Source: Silvibacterium acidisoli (GTDB taxonomy: Bacteria; Acidobacteriota; Terriglobia; Terriglobales; Acidobacteriaceae). Taken from it: a stretch of DNA of 64,000 nt. Shown in pieces: positions 1-9,375 of this stretch. Each line of letters begins with the position of its first letter. Position 1 is the first letter of the stretch. Where the stretch lies: the NCBI GenBank assembly GCA_022870745.1, contig CP085323.1, positions 4,960,001-5,024,000 of the forward strand, written 5' to 3'. Below the pieces are notes generated by a model. It saw nothing but the letters and a program-made list of their open reading frames with translations. It made no database searches and was not told where the DNA came from. The translations under genes were made by a program, and so were the position numbers.

Positions 1-1
1 A

Positions 2-1144
2 CACAACTGGATTGTGCAAGCCATGGCTCCCTACTCCGACGACATCCAGTCGCCGGACTGGGTTCGTGACTATCCCTCCAATGGTGGCGATGCCATCGCT
101 TACCAGAAGAAAGGCCACCTCTGGGACCAGGCTGTCAAAGCGGGCGTCCGGTTCAAGAACTTCGGCGAATACATCGAGTGGAACTCCTTCGATGTGCCGG
201 GTTGCACGCCTACGCCGGGATTCAGCGGAAGCTGCCACCCCACCTGGAGCCAGTTCTACGATGACACGCTGGCTTACGAGTCCGGCAAGGAGAAGCAGCT
301 CAAATACTTCTCCACCATTCGCTCGCACTCCCCGCTTCACAACCTCATCATCAACACCGTTCAAAACTATCCGCAGTTCGATCTCGATATCCCGGACCAG
401 TATCGTGTCGATATCTGGAAGCAGGATTTTGAAAAGGATGTGAAGGGCGGCACGGTTCCGCAGTTGAGCATCATGTGGATCAGCTCCGACCACACAGGCG
501 GCCCGCCGACCGCACAGGCCATGGAAGCCGATAACGACCTCGCGGTGGGACGTTTCGTCGATATCATCAGCCACAGCAGCGTGTGGTCGTCTTCAGCGAT
601 CTTTGTTGAAGAAGACGATGCGCAGGACGGCGTGGATCACGTAGACGGTCACCGCAGTCCGGGATACGTCATCAGCCCCTATGTCCGCCAGGGCGGTGTC
701 GTGGATTCGACCTACTACACGCAGGTCAACATGACCCGCACGATCGAACAGATTCTTGGGCTGCCTCCGATGAATCAGTTTGACCTCGTGGCTTCGCCGA
801 TGAAGACGCTCTTCGTCGACAATCCGCCTGCGGACAACTTCAAGCCATGGACACACGTCGCCAACCTGATTCCGCTGGATATGGGTGTCACTTCGCCATC
901 CGCATCGCTCAGGAATGAAAGCCCATCGGTGAAGGCGTTGAGGGTCGGATGGATGAAGAAGAAGACCCAGATCTTCGCCGGCAAACACACCAAACCCGAC
1001 TCCGAGGATCCGGATACCGTTAACCACCTCAACTGGTATGAAGCAACCGGATTTTCCCGTCCCTATCCTGGAGAGGCGAAAGTGCGCCCTCCCAGCGACT
1101 TCAACCACCGCAAGGCTCCTGCTGGAGATCAGGACGACGACTAA
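2..1144 (+). CDS. Secreted phosphoesterase (alkaline phosphatase/phospholipase C-like), C-terminal part
   Basis: The reading frame is open from the first bases of the window, so the 5' end of the gene is missing and the internal GTG or ATG codons are probably not the start. About 380 residues are visible. The segment 'EDDAQDGVDHVDGHR' followed by 'SPGYVISPYVRQGG' is the metal-binding C-terminal half typical of the phosphoesterase/alkaline phosphatase superfamily proteins that Acidobacteria often carry fused behind a YncE-like propeller. The later 'TRTIEQILGLPPMNQFD' segment fits the same family. Such proteins are exported and hydrolyse phosphate esters; the substrate here is unknown. The tail is charged and low in complexity and ends in a run of Asp. 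A strong terminator follows 18 bases after the stop. Confidence 0.8.
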   Translation, partial: HNWIVQAMAPYSDDIQSPDWVRDYPSNGGDAIAYQKKGHLWDQAVKAGVRFKNFGEYIEWNSFDVPGCTPTPGFSGSCHPTWSQFYDDTLAYESGKEKQLKYFSTIRSHSPLHNLIINTVQNYPQFDLDIPDQYRVDIWKQDFEKDVKGGTVPQLSIMWISSDHTGGPPTAQAMEADNDLAVGRFVDIISHSSVWSSSAIFVEEDDAQDGVDHVDGHRSPGYVISPYVRQGGVVDSTYYTQVNMTRTIEQILGLPPMNQFDLVASPMKTLFVDNPPADNFKPWTHVANLIPLDMGVTSPSASLRNESPSVKALRVGWMKKKTQIFAGKHTKPDSEDPDTVNHLNWYEATGFSRPYPGEAKVRPPSDFNHRKAPAGDQDDD

Positions 1145-1162
1145 ATGATCTCTCGCAATTAC

Positions 1163-1196
1163 AAGCCCTCGCCCACAAGATGGGCGAGGGCTTTTT
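1163..1196 (+). terminator. Rho-independent terminator
   Basis: A perfect 13-bp stem (AAGCCCTCGCCCA paired with TGGGCGAGGGCTT) with a 5-base loop runs directly into a T tract. It closes the phosphoesterase gene and separates it from the regulator downstream. Confidence 0.88.
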
Positions 1197-1394
1197 AATG
1201 GCGATCATCCACATGCCGGACTCGCATCGAGTCATTCACCCATTACCGCAAGATAGACGATCTGTCGGAGCGCTTCAGCGGTTCGATCCTTTATCGGCAT
1301 TCCCGCCCTTCACGGGAACTCAACTGTGGCTGCGGTACAATCCTGCTAGAGTCCCCAGAAGCAACTTTCGAGGTCCAGAGCACCGGTATTGCAG

Positions 1395-2744
1395 ATGCAT
1401 TCAGCCACCGACCACAAGGCCGGCCTCGTGAGAATTGCCGAGTCTCCAGAACTGCGCGACAAGCTAAAAGAGCACCTTGAGGATGTTGTCGAAGGGGCTG
1501 CTTTCCGTGGCAGTCCGCGCTGTGGTCAGTTTCTGCGCTACATCCTCAGCCAGGCGCTCCTACTGCGCTACGATTCGCTCAAAGAACGGGTGATCGGCAC
1601 CGAAGTTTTCGGCCGCCTGCCTGACTACGATACTGGCGAGGATGCAATCGTCCGGGTCACGGCCAGCGACGTCCGCCGCCGCCTGTTAAAGCACTATGAC
1701 GGAAACGCGAAAGACTCGCCGTTTCGCATCAGCCTGCCGCTGGGCTCCTACGCGCCCGAGGTGGATTATGCCGAGCCGCCCCCGCTAAACGAAGCTGTGC
1801 TCACCGCCGTGGCCCCGGTTATGGCCGTTGCGGAACAGGCCGTTCCTGCAGCCGCTCCCCGGCCGGCGCGGCGCAGAGTACCGTGGACGACCCTGTTCTG
1901 GATCAGCGTCGCAGTCAACGTGCTGACCCTCGGCTGGCTGGCGGGCTCACAACTGTGGACACAGTATTGGAGTTCCGAGGCAAAGACGGCCAGACTTCTG
2001 CCCTGGCTGGAGCTGTTTCAGTCCGGGCACCGCACGATCCTGGTTCCAAGCGATCCTGAGATTGCAGAAATCCAGATGATGCAGGGAACGCAGGTTGCGG
2101 TCACGGACTACGCCAAGCATTTCTATATCAATCCCGAAAAGCTCCCGGCGGCGGCGGCACCCTTTGTCCACGGCTTTATGCATGGCAACAAATCCGCGCT
2201 GGTCGATACGCCGATCGCCATACATATCGAACGGCTGGCCGATGCCCGGGGCTCCGGCATAACCATGATCGCCCCGCGCAGCGTGCAGTTCTCCGACCTC
2301 CGGACGGACGACAACTTCATCTTCCTCGGTAGTCCGCAATCGAACCCCTGGACCCAGCTCTTTGCCGATCAGCTTGACTTCCGCTTTGCCTACGACGCCC
2401 CGACGCAGGCGGAATATATCGAGAACCTGCACCCCCGGCCGGGCGAGCAGGCTAAGTACTTCGGAACCTTTGGCCGCGACGGCGGCTCCTATGCCATCCT
2501 GGCACTGGTCGGCAATCCCGATCAAACCGGAAAAGTGCTGCTTCTGGCCGGCCTTACCAGCGAGGCTACTGAGTCTGCCGGGATGCAGGTCATGGATAGC
2601 GCCGGACTCAAAGACGCACTTGGCCGTTGCGGACTGGCTGGCGGCGGTACCCTCAACCAGCACTTCGAAATGCTCCTGCACCTGCAATGGGTCGCGAATT
2701 ACCCCAATCACATCAAAGTAGTGGCTTGTCACCAGCTGCCGTAG
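1395..2744 (+). CDS. Membrane regulator with conserved 'EVFGR' head domain and unrecognised periplasmic domain (copy A)
   Basis: A 449-residue protein from ATG 1395; a TTG two codons earlier is possible and no good ribosome site is seen for either. Residues about 20-130 form a cytoplasmic head with the motif 'IGTEVFGRLPDYDTGEDAIVR' region, ending in 'ISLPLGSYAPE'. Three other proteins here share this head (genes at 14810-16249, 27262-29454 and 43270-44613). A Pro/Ala-rich linker leads to one membrane helix (about residues 164-188, 'VPWTTLFWISVAVNVLTLGW'), then a periplasmic domain of about 250 residues containing 'FLGSPQSNPWTQLF' and 'YAILALVGNPD..GKVLLLAGL'. The layout resembles CadC/ToxR-type one-component transcription factors. 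DNA binding and the sensing role are inferred; the ligand is unknown. It precedes the GH3/TonB/GH92 genes on the same strand and probably controls them. Confidence 0.75.
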   Translation: MHSATDHKAGLVRIAESPELRDKLKEHLEDVVEGAAFRGSPRCGQFLRYILSQALLLRYDSLKERVIGTEVFGRLPDYDTGEDAIVRVTASDVRRRLLKHYDGNAKDSPFRISLPLGSYAPEVDYAEPPPLNEAVLTAVAPVMAVAEQAVPAAAPRPARRRVPWTTLFWISVAVNVLTLGWLAGSQLWTQYWSSEAKTARLLPWLELFQSGHRTILVPSDPEIAEIQMMQGTQVAVTDYAKHFYINPEKLPAAAAPFVHGFMHGNKSALVDTPIAIHIERLADARGSGITMIAPRSVQFSDLRTDDNFIFLGSPQSNPWTQLFADQLDFRFAYDAPTQAEYIENLHPRPGEQAKYFGTFGRDGGSYAILALVGNPDQTGKVLLLAGLTSEATESAGMQVMDSAGLKDALGRCGLAGGGTLNQHFEMLLHLQWVANYPNHIKVVACHQLP

Positions 2745-3112
2745 TGGCCGGACGAGCCCGCCTGAAACGACCCATCCCTCGCCGATATTAATTCTCCTGT
2801 CCCTGCAGACTCCTGCCTGCGAAAAGCCTCGCCGCGCGTAAAAGCCAGCCAGCGGCGACGGCTCGGGGAGATTGCCTCCACTATTCATCGCACGTTCACG
2901 GGGCTGCTCTCAGCCGCGGCAGGTTGCTACCGTTAACCCTCCCGCTCCCTACCAAGACACTTATTTTCAACAAGATATAGAAGACGTTAGCAGCGGTAGC
3001 AACGTTGTGCGACGACTTGGCAGGCGGCTACGGTAAAGACGTTATCACGCAGAAATCCCCTGTTCCTGGCTCCATTGCAAATGGGCCTGGGGATTTCTGC
3101 GAGGAGTCTGGA
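2745..3112 (+). promoter_or_regulatory. Upstream region of the GH3-TonB-GH92 locus
   Basis: This 368-base gap has no convincing gene. It holds an inverted repeat, GTTGCTACCG at 2923-2932 and CGGTAGCAAC at 2994-3003, flanking an AT-richer stretch (about 2955-2985) that would suit a promoter. Near its 3' end is a long leader hairpin, listed separately. The repeat could be an operator, but no binding site is recognised. Confidence 0.4.
3049..3100 (+). promoter_or_regulatory. Leader hairpin abutting the GH3 ribosome-binding site
   Basis: GCAGAAATCCCC (3049-3060) pairs perfectly with GGGGATTTCTGC (3089-3100), with a smaller CCATT/AATGG stem inside the loop. The stem ends one base before the Shine-Dalgarno GAGGAG at 3101-3106 of the GH3 gene. 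There is no T tract, so it is not a classic terminator. A role in translation control or mRNA stability is inference. Confidence 0.55.
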
Positions 3113-5245
3113 ATGAGAAGCCTTCAGCAGCAGATCTGGAAACACAGTCGGAGAGCGCCTGCACCAGCGCTCGCACTTACGATGCTGGCCACCTCCTGGA
3201 TGCCGGCTCCAGCCACAGCGCTCGGGGCGGCAAAGCCGGACCGCGCGGTGGCCGTACCGGAGGCGCAGGCACGGGCCCGCGCCGAGGCTCTGGTGCGGCA
3301 CATGAGCCTTGAGGAGAAGGTTGGCCAGATGCATGGCTTCCGCGACCGTGATCACTTCCGCGAAGTCCCAGCCATCCCCCGGCTGGGTATTCCCGAACTG
3401 CGTGTGACCAACGGACCAGCGGGCGTGGGCCCCGGCGACGCCGGGGTCCAGGCGAAGGCTACGGCGCTGCCAGCGCCCATCGCCCTGGCCGCGACCTGGG
3501 ACCCGGAGGCAGCCTACGCTTATGGACAGCTTGCGGGTGAGGAGACGCGGGTGGTCGGCGAAAACCTGCTCGAGTCTCCAGATGTCAACATCGTGCGCGT
3601 TCCCCAGGGCGGCCGCACCTTCGAGTCTTTCAGCGAGGATCCATGGCTGGCTGCACGGATGGCGGTCGGCGAGATTCGCGGTATTCAAAGCGCCGGCGTG
3701 ATGGCCAACGTAAAGCATTATCTGGCCAACAACCAGGAGACGGGGCGCAGCTCGATCGACGAGATCATCGACGAGCGCACCCTGCACGAGATCTACCTGC
3801 CCGCCTTCCGCGCCTCAGTCGAGGAGGCCGGCGTCGACTCGGTGATGTGTGCCTACCCCCGCGTTAACGGCGCATACAACTGCGAGAATCCGCGGACGCT
3901 CGGCATCCTGCGCGGGGAGTGGAAATTTCGCGGCTTCGTCATGTCGGATTTCGGCGCAGTGCACAGCACTCAGCCCAGCCTCGAGGCCGGGCTCGATCTG
4001 GAGATGCCGACAGGCAAGTACTTCGGCGATACGCTGCTCGCGGCCGTTAAGAGCGGGCAGATCGCGGAGGGCCTGCTCGACCAGGCGCTGGTGCGCCGCT
4101 ACACGGTGATGATCGAGCGCGGCCTGTTCGCCCGCCGGCCAGCGCCGCCTGCCCCAATCCCGGCCTTTGAGCACGGCGCCGAGGCGCGGAAGATCTCAGA
4201 AGAGTCGATGGTGCTGCTCAAGAACGAGGGCGGCCTGCTGCCGCTCGACGAGCGCGAGCATGGCCGGATAGCCCTGATCGGCCCCGACGCGGTGCGCGCA
4301 ATGGTCGGCGGTGGCGGCAGTTCCTACGTGAATCCGCTCTACACCGTGCGCCCCGAGGATGGCATCTACTCGCATCTCGAATCGCAGGCCCATCTCGAGG
4401 TGCTCGACGGTTCCGACATCGACGCAGCCGTCAAAGCGGCCAGGCGCGCGAAGGTCGCCATCGTGATGGTGGGCGATGACGAGGGCGAGGACCACGATCA
4501 TGCGCTCGCGCTGCCCGGCAACGAGGATGCGCTCATCCGCGCAGTGGCCGCGGCCAACCCCCACACGATCGTGGTCGTAAAAAGCGGCTCAGCGGTGTTG
4601 ATGCCCTGGCTCGACCAGGTGCCGGCGGTGCTCGAAGCCTGGTATCCGGGTGAGGAGGATGGAAACGCCGTTGCCGACGTGCTCTTCGGCCAGTCCGATC
4701 CGGGCGGACGGCTGCCCATCAGCTTTCCCAGGCGTACCGAGGACACTCTTGCCCGCGACCGCTCGCTTTACCCCGGCGAGAACGGCGAGGTGCATTACGG
4801 AGAGGGGCTGATGGCAGGTTATCGCGGCTACCAGGCCGGAAACATTGAGCCCCTCTTCCCTTTCGGCTTCGGGCTCTCGTACACCAGCTTCCGCTTCTCC
4901 GGCCTGAGCGCAAAGCCGACCGGCATCGGGGAAAAACGCACCGTAGAGCTTCGCTTCCAGGTCACCAACACCGGCCTGCGTGCCGGCTCGACCGTGGCCC
5001 AGGTCTACGTCGGATTCCCTCCTATCGCCGAAGGAAACGAGCCGCCACTGCAGTTGAAGGGCTTTGCGAAGGTCAGGCTTGCTGCCGGGGCGTCCGAAAG
5101 TATCGCCCTCACGCTGCCCGCGGAGGCCTTCGCATACTGGTCGCCGCAGTCGGGCGGATGGAAACAGGCGCAGGGCCAGTTCTCGATCCTGCTTGGTTCC
5201 TCTTCGGCGGATCTGCCGGAGCGGGCGGCGGTAATGCTGCGCTGA
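3113..5245 (+). CDS. Glycoside hydrolase family 3 beta-glucosidase-type enzyme, secreted
   Basis: ATG 3113 is chosen over an upstream in-frame start because GAGGAG sits 6 bases before it and a signal peptide follows at once (Arg-rich start, hydrophobic core, Ala-x-Ala near residue 36). The mature protein of about 670 residues has the full GH3 order: an N-terminal TIM-like domain with 'EEKVGQMHG' and 'KHYLANNQE', the nucleophile Asp279 in 'VMSDFGAVHS', the alpha/beta sandwich domain with 'GDDEGEDHDHALALPGN', and a C-terminal fibronectin-like domain after 'FPFGFGLSYTSF'. The family releases terminal beta-linked sugars such as glucose or xylose; the exact linkage cannot be read from sequence. 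It probably acts in the periplasm on oligosaccharides imported by the TonB receptor 154 bases downstream. Confidence 0.92.
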   Translation: MRSLQQQIWKHSRRAPAPALALTMLATSWMPAPATALGAAKPDRAVAVPEAQARARAEALVRHMSLEEKVGQMHGFRDRDHFREVPAIPRLGIPELRVTNGPAGVGPGDAGVQAKATALPAPIALAATWDPEAAYAYGQLAGEETRVVGENLLESPDVNIVRVPQGGRTFESFSEDPWLAARMAVGEIRGIQSAGVMANVKHYLANNQETGRSSIDEIIDERTLHEIYLPAFRASVEEAGVDSVMCAYPRVNGAYNCENPRTLGILRGEWKFRGFVMSDFGAVHSTQPSLEAGLDLEMPTGKYFGDTLLAAVKSGQIAEGLLDQALVRRYTVMIERGLFARRPAPPAPIPAFEHGAEARKISEESMVLLKNEGGLLPLDEREHGRIALIGPDAVRAMVGGGGSSYVNPLYTVRPEDGIYSHLESQAHLEVLDGSDIDAAVKAARRAKVAIVMVGDDEGEDHDHALALPGNEDALIRAVAAANPHTIVVVKSGSAVLMPWLDQVPAVLEAWYPGEEDGNAVADVLFGQSDPGGRLPISFPRRTEDTLARDRSLYPGENGEVHYGEGLMAGYRGYQAGNIEPLFPFGFGLSYTSFRFSGLSAKPTGIGEKRTVELRFQVTNTGLRAGSTVAQVYVGFPPIAEGNEPPLQLKGFAKVRLAAGASESIALTLPAEAFAYWSPQSGGWKQAQGQFSILLGSSSADLPERAAVMLR

Positions 5246-5399
5246 GGCAGGCCGCCACAGACGATCGCACGAGATGAGAGCCGCCGCAGCACTCGCTGCC
5301 GTGGCCGAGGAACGCGCCCTCTGCAACTGGCGGGCGCAGGCACGCATACGTGTGCGTGTCGTAACGCAGCACACAACCTGAAGTTTTTATGGAGATGCA

Positions 5400-8300
5400 A
5401 TGACGCAGCAGCGGCAGGATCTTTCGACTGTTGACGGCTTGTACGGCCGGCAACGAAGCCTGAGACGAAGCGCGTGGCTCGCGCTGGCCTGTATGGCCGG
5501 CCTGAGCGGCGTGGCCGTCGCCCAGGTCTCGACCCAGGGCACCATTACCGGCGTCCTCACTGACCCCGGCAATACAGCGCTCCCTAACGCCCACATCACC
5601 GTCACCGATGTGAAGACCAACGTCTCAACCGAGGTGCAGACCAATGAGACCGGCTACTACGAGGTCGATAACCTCAACCCCGATACCTACACCATCACCA
5701 TGAGCGCCGAAGGCTTCGCGACCGTTGTCCGCCAGGGCATTACACTGCCCACCGGCGGCAAGATCGCCGTCCCCATGACGATGAAGTACAGCAGCAAGGC
5801 CGAGACCGTCACCGTAACCGCCGACGCTTCGCTGCTTAACACCGAATCGGCTTCCAACGGCCAGGTGCTGACGACAAAACAGATCGAGCAGCTGCCCGCC
5901 TCAGGCGCCAACCCGATGCAGATGGCCCAGCTTGCTCCCGGCGTCCAGGCTCCGAACTCGCAGATCTACAGCGCGGGCGACACCCTCAGCTGGAATGGCG
6001 TCTCGAAGTTTGGCGCCAACGGCTACCTGAACGGCAATGAGTGGATCCTCGACGGCGTAAACAACATGGGCAATCCACGCGGCAACGCCGTGCAGCTCTC
6101 GGAAGAAGAAGTGGACCAGATGAAGGTGGAAACCATCTCCTTCGAGCCTGAGTTCGGCCACACCATGGGCGCCATGATCACCCAGACCACCAAGTCAGGT
6201 GGCAACATGTTCCATGGAACGGTGCACTGGTTCTACCAGGATTCTGCATGGGAAGCCATGGAGCACTTCCAGGGTCTCAGCTACCGCTATCAGCAGTCCA
6301 AGTCCGGCTGCACCGACGGAGCCGATACCAGCGCGGCCTGCCTGTTGCTCAAGTACAAGTACGGCATCCCCGGCACGCACACCAATATCAGCTCGTTTTC
6401 CCTCGGCGGCCCGGTGCTGATCCCCCACGTCTTTGACGGTCGCAACAAGCTGTTCTTCTTCGTCGACGTCAACAACGACGTCTGGTCGCAGGCTGCGACC
6501 GGCACCACCAGCGTACCCACGGTGCAGGAGCGCTCGGGCGACTTCAGCGACCTGCCCGTCTCCAGCAGCGTGCCGGCTTCCTACACGGCGGCCTGTGGCA
6601 CCGGGGCCGCCTACTTCGGCCAGTACCAGCTCTACAATCCCTTCTCCGTCACTCTGGATGCGAAAGGCGTTCCGCGCCGTACGCCGATCTGCGGCAACGT
6701 GGTGCCGTCCAACCTGATGACCACGACAGCAACGCTCTCGAAGTTCTACAACAGCCTGCTGCCCGTTCCGACCCAGAATAGCCCGACGGGCAGCAATTAC
6801 GCCTACACTACGCTTGCATCCATCACCTACCGGCAGTTCACCCAACGCATGGACTTCGCCCCGACCGATCGCGACCATGTCTACTTCCGCTGGTCGCGCG
6901 TGCATTACAACGATCAGCAGGGCGAATTTCTGGAGGGCGGCATCGACCGCGAAGTCAGCCCCAAGTGGATCGTCCTTGGCGCGTTCGGCTACAACCACAT
7001 CTTCAGCGACAGAACCGACCTGAACGTGACCGTGGGCGCTTCCAGCTGGAAGACCGGCTGCTGCTATTACCCCGGCTATGAGCAGGTGACGGCGGCCTCG
7101 GTCGGCCTGCCCTCTTACATTGACGGCTACGGCGGCGGACAGCCCACGCTGCCCATCTTCAGCGTGGGCAGCTACGCGCAGGTCGGCCAGGAGAACAACT
7201 CGCCGCAGACCTTCCGCAACCTCTCGGTCAGCTCCGTGCTCAACCACGTCTACCACAACCACACCATCCGCGCCGGCGCCGAGTGGCAACAGCAGAGCGA
7301 GTCGCAGCCGGCCCAGGGCAACACCTCCGGCACCTTCACCTTCGACGACACCTATACGCAGGAGAACAACGGTACCGACAGCACCTACTCACAGTCCACC
7401 TGGGGCCAGTCCTATGCGGCCTTCCTGATGGGCATCCCCACCAGCTCATCGATCGGCCAGGGCTACCCGGTCTCCATTCGCACTCCTTACTATGCGCTGT
7501 TCGTCGGCGATAACTGGCGCGTCAACCGCAAGCTGACCATCATCCCCAGCATCCGCTTCGAGTATGAGTTCGGCCCCTCGGAGATTCACAACGCGCAGAT
7601 CGTGGGCTGGGACCCGAATGCGACACTGGCGATCGCCGGCGAAGCAAACACGGCCTATCAGGCAACGCTGGCCTCGGCCACCGCGGCACAAAAGGCCGTC
7701 ATGCCAGCCTCGCTGACAATCAAGGGAGGCCCCCTGTACGCGGGCGTCAACGGTGCGCCGACACGGCAGTTCATCAATGACCACCGCTTGCTTCCGAGGC
7801 TCGGCTTCGCCTACCAGGTCGACAGCAACACCGTCGTACGCGGCGGATACGGCCTGTACACCGACACCATCAACGCGCATGACGAAGGCGGCAGCCCTCA
7901 TTCCGCCATCTCGCCCGTCGGAGGCACCTGGAGCGGTGTGGAGTTCTCCAGCAATCAGGGCGGCTACTCCACCTCGACCACCGACAACTCCTCGACCACG
8001 TACGGCGCGAACTTTGCGCAGGGCTCCACGCCACTAAGCGATCCCTTCCCCGCGGTCAACGGCATGCGCTTTGACCCGATCATCGGCAATGCCGCAGGCT
8101 CGCTTTACTACGTCGGCACCAGCCCCACCATCTACGACCACAACATGAAGCCCTCGCGCGCGCAGCGCTGGTATGTGGGCCTGCAGCACCAGTTCGGATC
8201 GTCGACCATGGTCGAGGTCGCTTATGTCGGATCGTGGGTCAAGGACATCCCGATCTCCCATTCCATCGACCACGCACCCGAGGGCCTTTTCACCGGCGGC

Positions 8301-9290
8301 AACCAGCCCAACACCGCGGCCAATGCCCTGCTGAGCAGCCAGGTCACCAACCCTTTCCGGATCTCAAACTTCGGCGACCTGGCTCAAAGCAATGCGGCCG
8401 CCTATAACCGCATGGCGCTCAACAGTTATTTCACCGCGGCAAAGATCAACCTCTCGTACCTGCTGACGGCGGACCCGCAGATGACAGGCTTCGCCATGTA
8501 CCAGTCTCTCGGGGAGTCGCACTTCCAGGAGCTCCAGTTCAACCTCACCCGCCGCTACCACAGCGGGCTCACCCTGATGGGAGCACTGCAGCTCAACGAT
8601 CAGCATGATCGCGACTACTTTGCGAACGTCTACGACCCTGCTCCAAGCTGGGAGCCCTCGAACAACAGCATGCCGTACCGCGTCACCGGCGAGGCGCTTT
8701 ACGAACTACCCTTCGGCCACGATCGCGAGTGGCTGCGCAACGGCATCGCCTCAAAGGTCCTGGGAGGCTACCAGCTGACCGGCTCCTATGAGCGCCAGCC
8801 GGGCCCGCTGCTCGTCTTTAGCAACCTGTTCTATATCGGCACCCCCAACAAGGACATCAAGCTGAAGCATCCGGTCTATGTGAACAACCAGGCCAACGGC
8901 GGCTCCAACTACGTCCAGTGGCTCAATAAGGGCAAAGTGACCGCTTCCTACTCCGGCGGCACCTGCACCTATACGGGCACGGGCTTCGTCACCAACTCCA
9001 GCTGCCAGCCAAACAGCTACAACGAGACTGTCTTCCCCACCCGCGTCAACGGTGTCCGCGCCCAGGCCACCGATACCATCCAGATGGGCGTGCAGCGCAA
9101 GGTGGCGATCACCGAACGGGTCGGCTTCGAGGCACGCATCGAGGCCTACAACCTGCTCAACCGCCAGGTGCTCGGCACCCCGAACGTGACCCCGACCTCG
9201 GCCACCTTCGGCCAGATCACCGCCGATGGCGGCTCGAATGGCAGCGGAAACGGACGCTGGCTCTCAATCCAGGGACGCCTGCGCTTCTAA
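5400..9290 (+). CDS. TonB-dependent outer-membrane receptor, Oar-like (1)
   Basis: A 1296-residue protein from ATG 5400 with GGAG 5 bases upstream. A long signal peptide (core about residues 25-41, ending 'GVAVAQ') is followed by a carboxypeptidase-regulatory-like beta-sandwich ('GTITGVLTDPGNTALPNAHI' region, about residues 48-130), a plug domain ('QIEQLPASGANPMQMAQLAPGV') and a very long beta-barrel. The last residue is Phe in 'IQGRLRF', the usual outer-membrane insertion signal. This is the standard Acidobacteria receptor type, with no SusD gene beside it. Known members import large substrates with TonB energy; the neighbouring GH3 and GH92 genes suggest a carbohydrate. Internal Cys pairs in the barrel may form loop disulphides. 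Confidence 0.93.
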   Translation: MTQQRQDLSTVDGLYGRQRSLRRSAWLALACMAGLSGVAVAQVSTQGTITGVLTDPGNTALPNAHITVTDVKTNVSTEVQTNETGYYEVDNLNPDTYTITMSAEGFATVVRQGITLPTGGKIAVPMTMKYSSKAETVTVTADASLLNTESASNGQVLTTKQIEQLPASGANPMQMAQLAPGVQAPNSQIYSAGDTLSWNGVSKFGANGYLNGNEWILDGVNNMGNPRGNAVQLSEEEVDQMKVETISFEPEFGHTMGAMITQTTKSGGNMFHGTVHWFYQDSAWEAMEHFQGLSYRYQQSKSGCTDGADTSAACLLLKYKYGIPGTHTNISSFSLGGPVLIPHVFDGRNKLFFFVDVNNDVWSQAATGTTSVPTVQERSGDFSDLPVSSSVPASYTAACGTGAAYFGQYQLYNPFSVTLDAKGVPRRTPICGNVVPSNLMTTTATLSKFYNSLLPVPTQNSPTGSNYAYTTLASITYRQFTQRMDFAPTDRDHVYFRWSRVHYNDQQGEFLEGGIDREVSPKWIVLGAFGYNHIFSDRTDLNVTVGASSWKTGCCYYPGYEQVTAASVGLPSYIDGYGGGQPTLPIFSVGSYAQVGQENNSPQTFRNLSVSSVLNHVYHNHTIRAGAEWQQQSESQPAQGNTSGTFTFDDTYTQENNGTDSTYSQSTWGQSYAAFLMGIPTSSSIGQGYPVSIRTPYYALFVGDNWRVNRKLTIIPSIRFEYEFGPSEIHNAQIVGWDPNATLAIAGEANTAYQATLASATAAQKAVMPASLTIKGGPLYAGVNGAPTRQFINDHRLLPRLGFAYQVDSNTVVRGGYGLYTDTINAHDEGGSPHSAISPVGGTWSGVEFSSNQGGYSTSTTDNSSTTYGANFAQGSTPLSDPFPAVNGMRFDPIIGNAAGSLYYVGTSPTIYDHNMKPSRAQRWYVGLQHQFGSSTMVEVAYVGSWVKDIPISHSIDHAPEGLFTGGNQPNTAANALLSSQVTNPFRISNFGDLAQSNAAAYNRMALNSYFTAAKINLSYLLTADPQMTGFAMYQSLGESHFQELQFNLTRRYHSGLTLMGALQLNDQHDRDYFANVYDPAPSWEPSNNSMPYRVTGEALYELPFGHDREWLRNGIASKVLGGYQLTGSYERQPGPLLVFSNLFYIGTPNKDIKLKHPVYVNNQANGGSNYVQWLNKGKVTASYSGGTCTYTGTGFVTNSSCQPNSYNETVFPTRVNGVRAQATDTIQMGVQRKVAITERVGFEARIEAYNLLNRQVLGTPNVTPTSATFGQITADGGSNGSGNGRWLSIQGRLRF

Positions 9291-9301
9291 ATCCTGAACA
9301 T

Positions 9302-9339
9302 GTGCAGGAGCAGCCTCCTCCCGGAGTCCGCTCCTGCAC
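9302..9339 (+). terminator. Intercistronic hairpin after TonB receptor 1
   Basis: GTGCAGGAGC (9302-9311) pairs with GCTCCTGCAC (9330-9339), with an inner CTCC/GGAG pairing. No T tract follows, so a partial terminator or a 3'-end stabiliser for the receptor mRNA is more likely than a full stop before the GH92 gene. Confidence 0.5.
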
Positions 9340-9375
9340 GCAACCCTCTTGAAACCCCCTAAAGGCGGCGCTGGC

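Noticed and set aside
1947-2888. Long reverse-strand open frame opposite regulator A
   Set aside because: It is the antisense shadow of a GC-rich coding gene; its product has no family features and the + strand frame carries conserved motifs.
6195-7289. Reverse-strand 364-codon open frame inside TonB receptor 1
   Set aside because: Antisense shadow; composition (Val/Ala/Arg-rich, no domain) reflects codon bias of the receptor gene.
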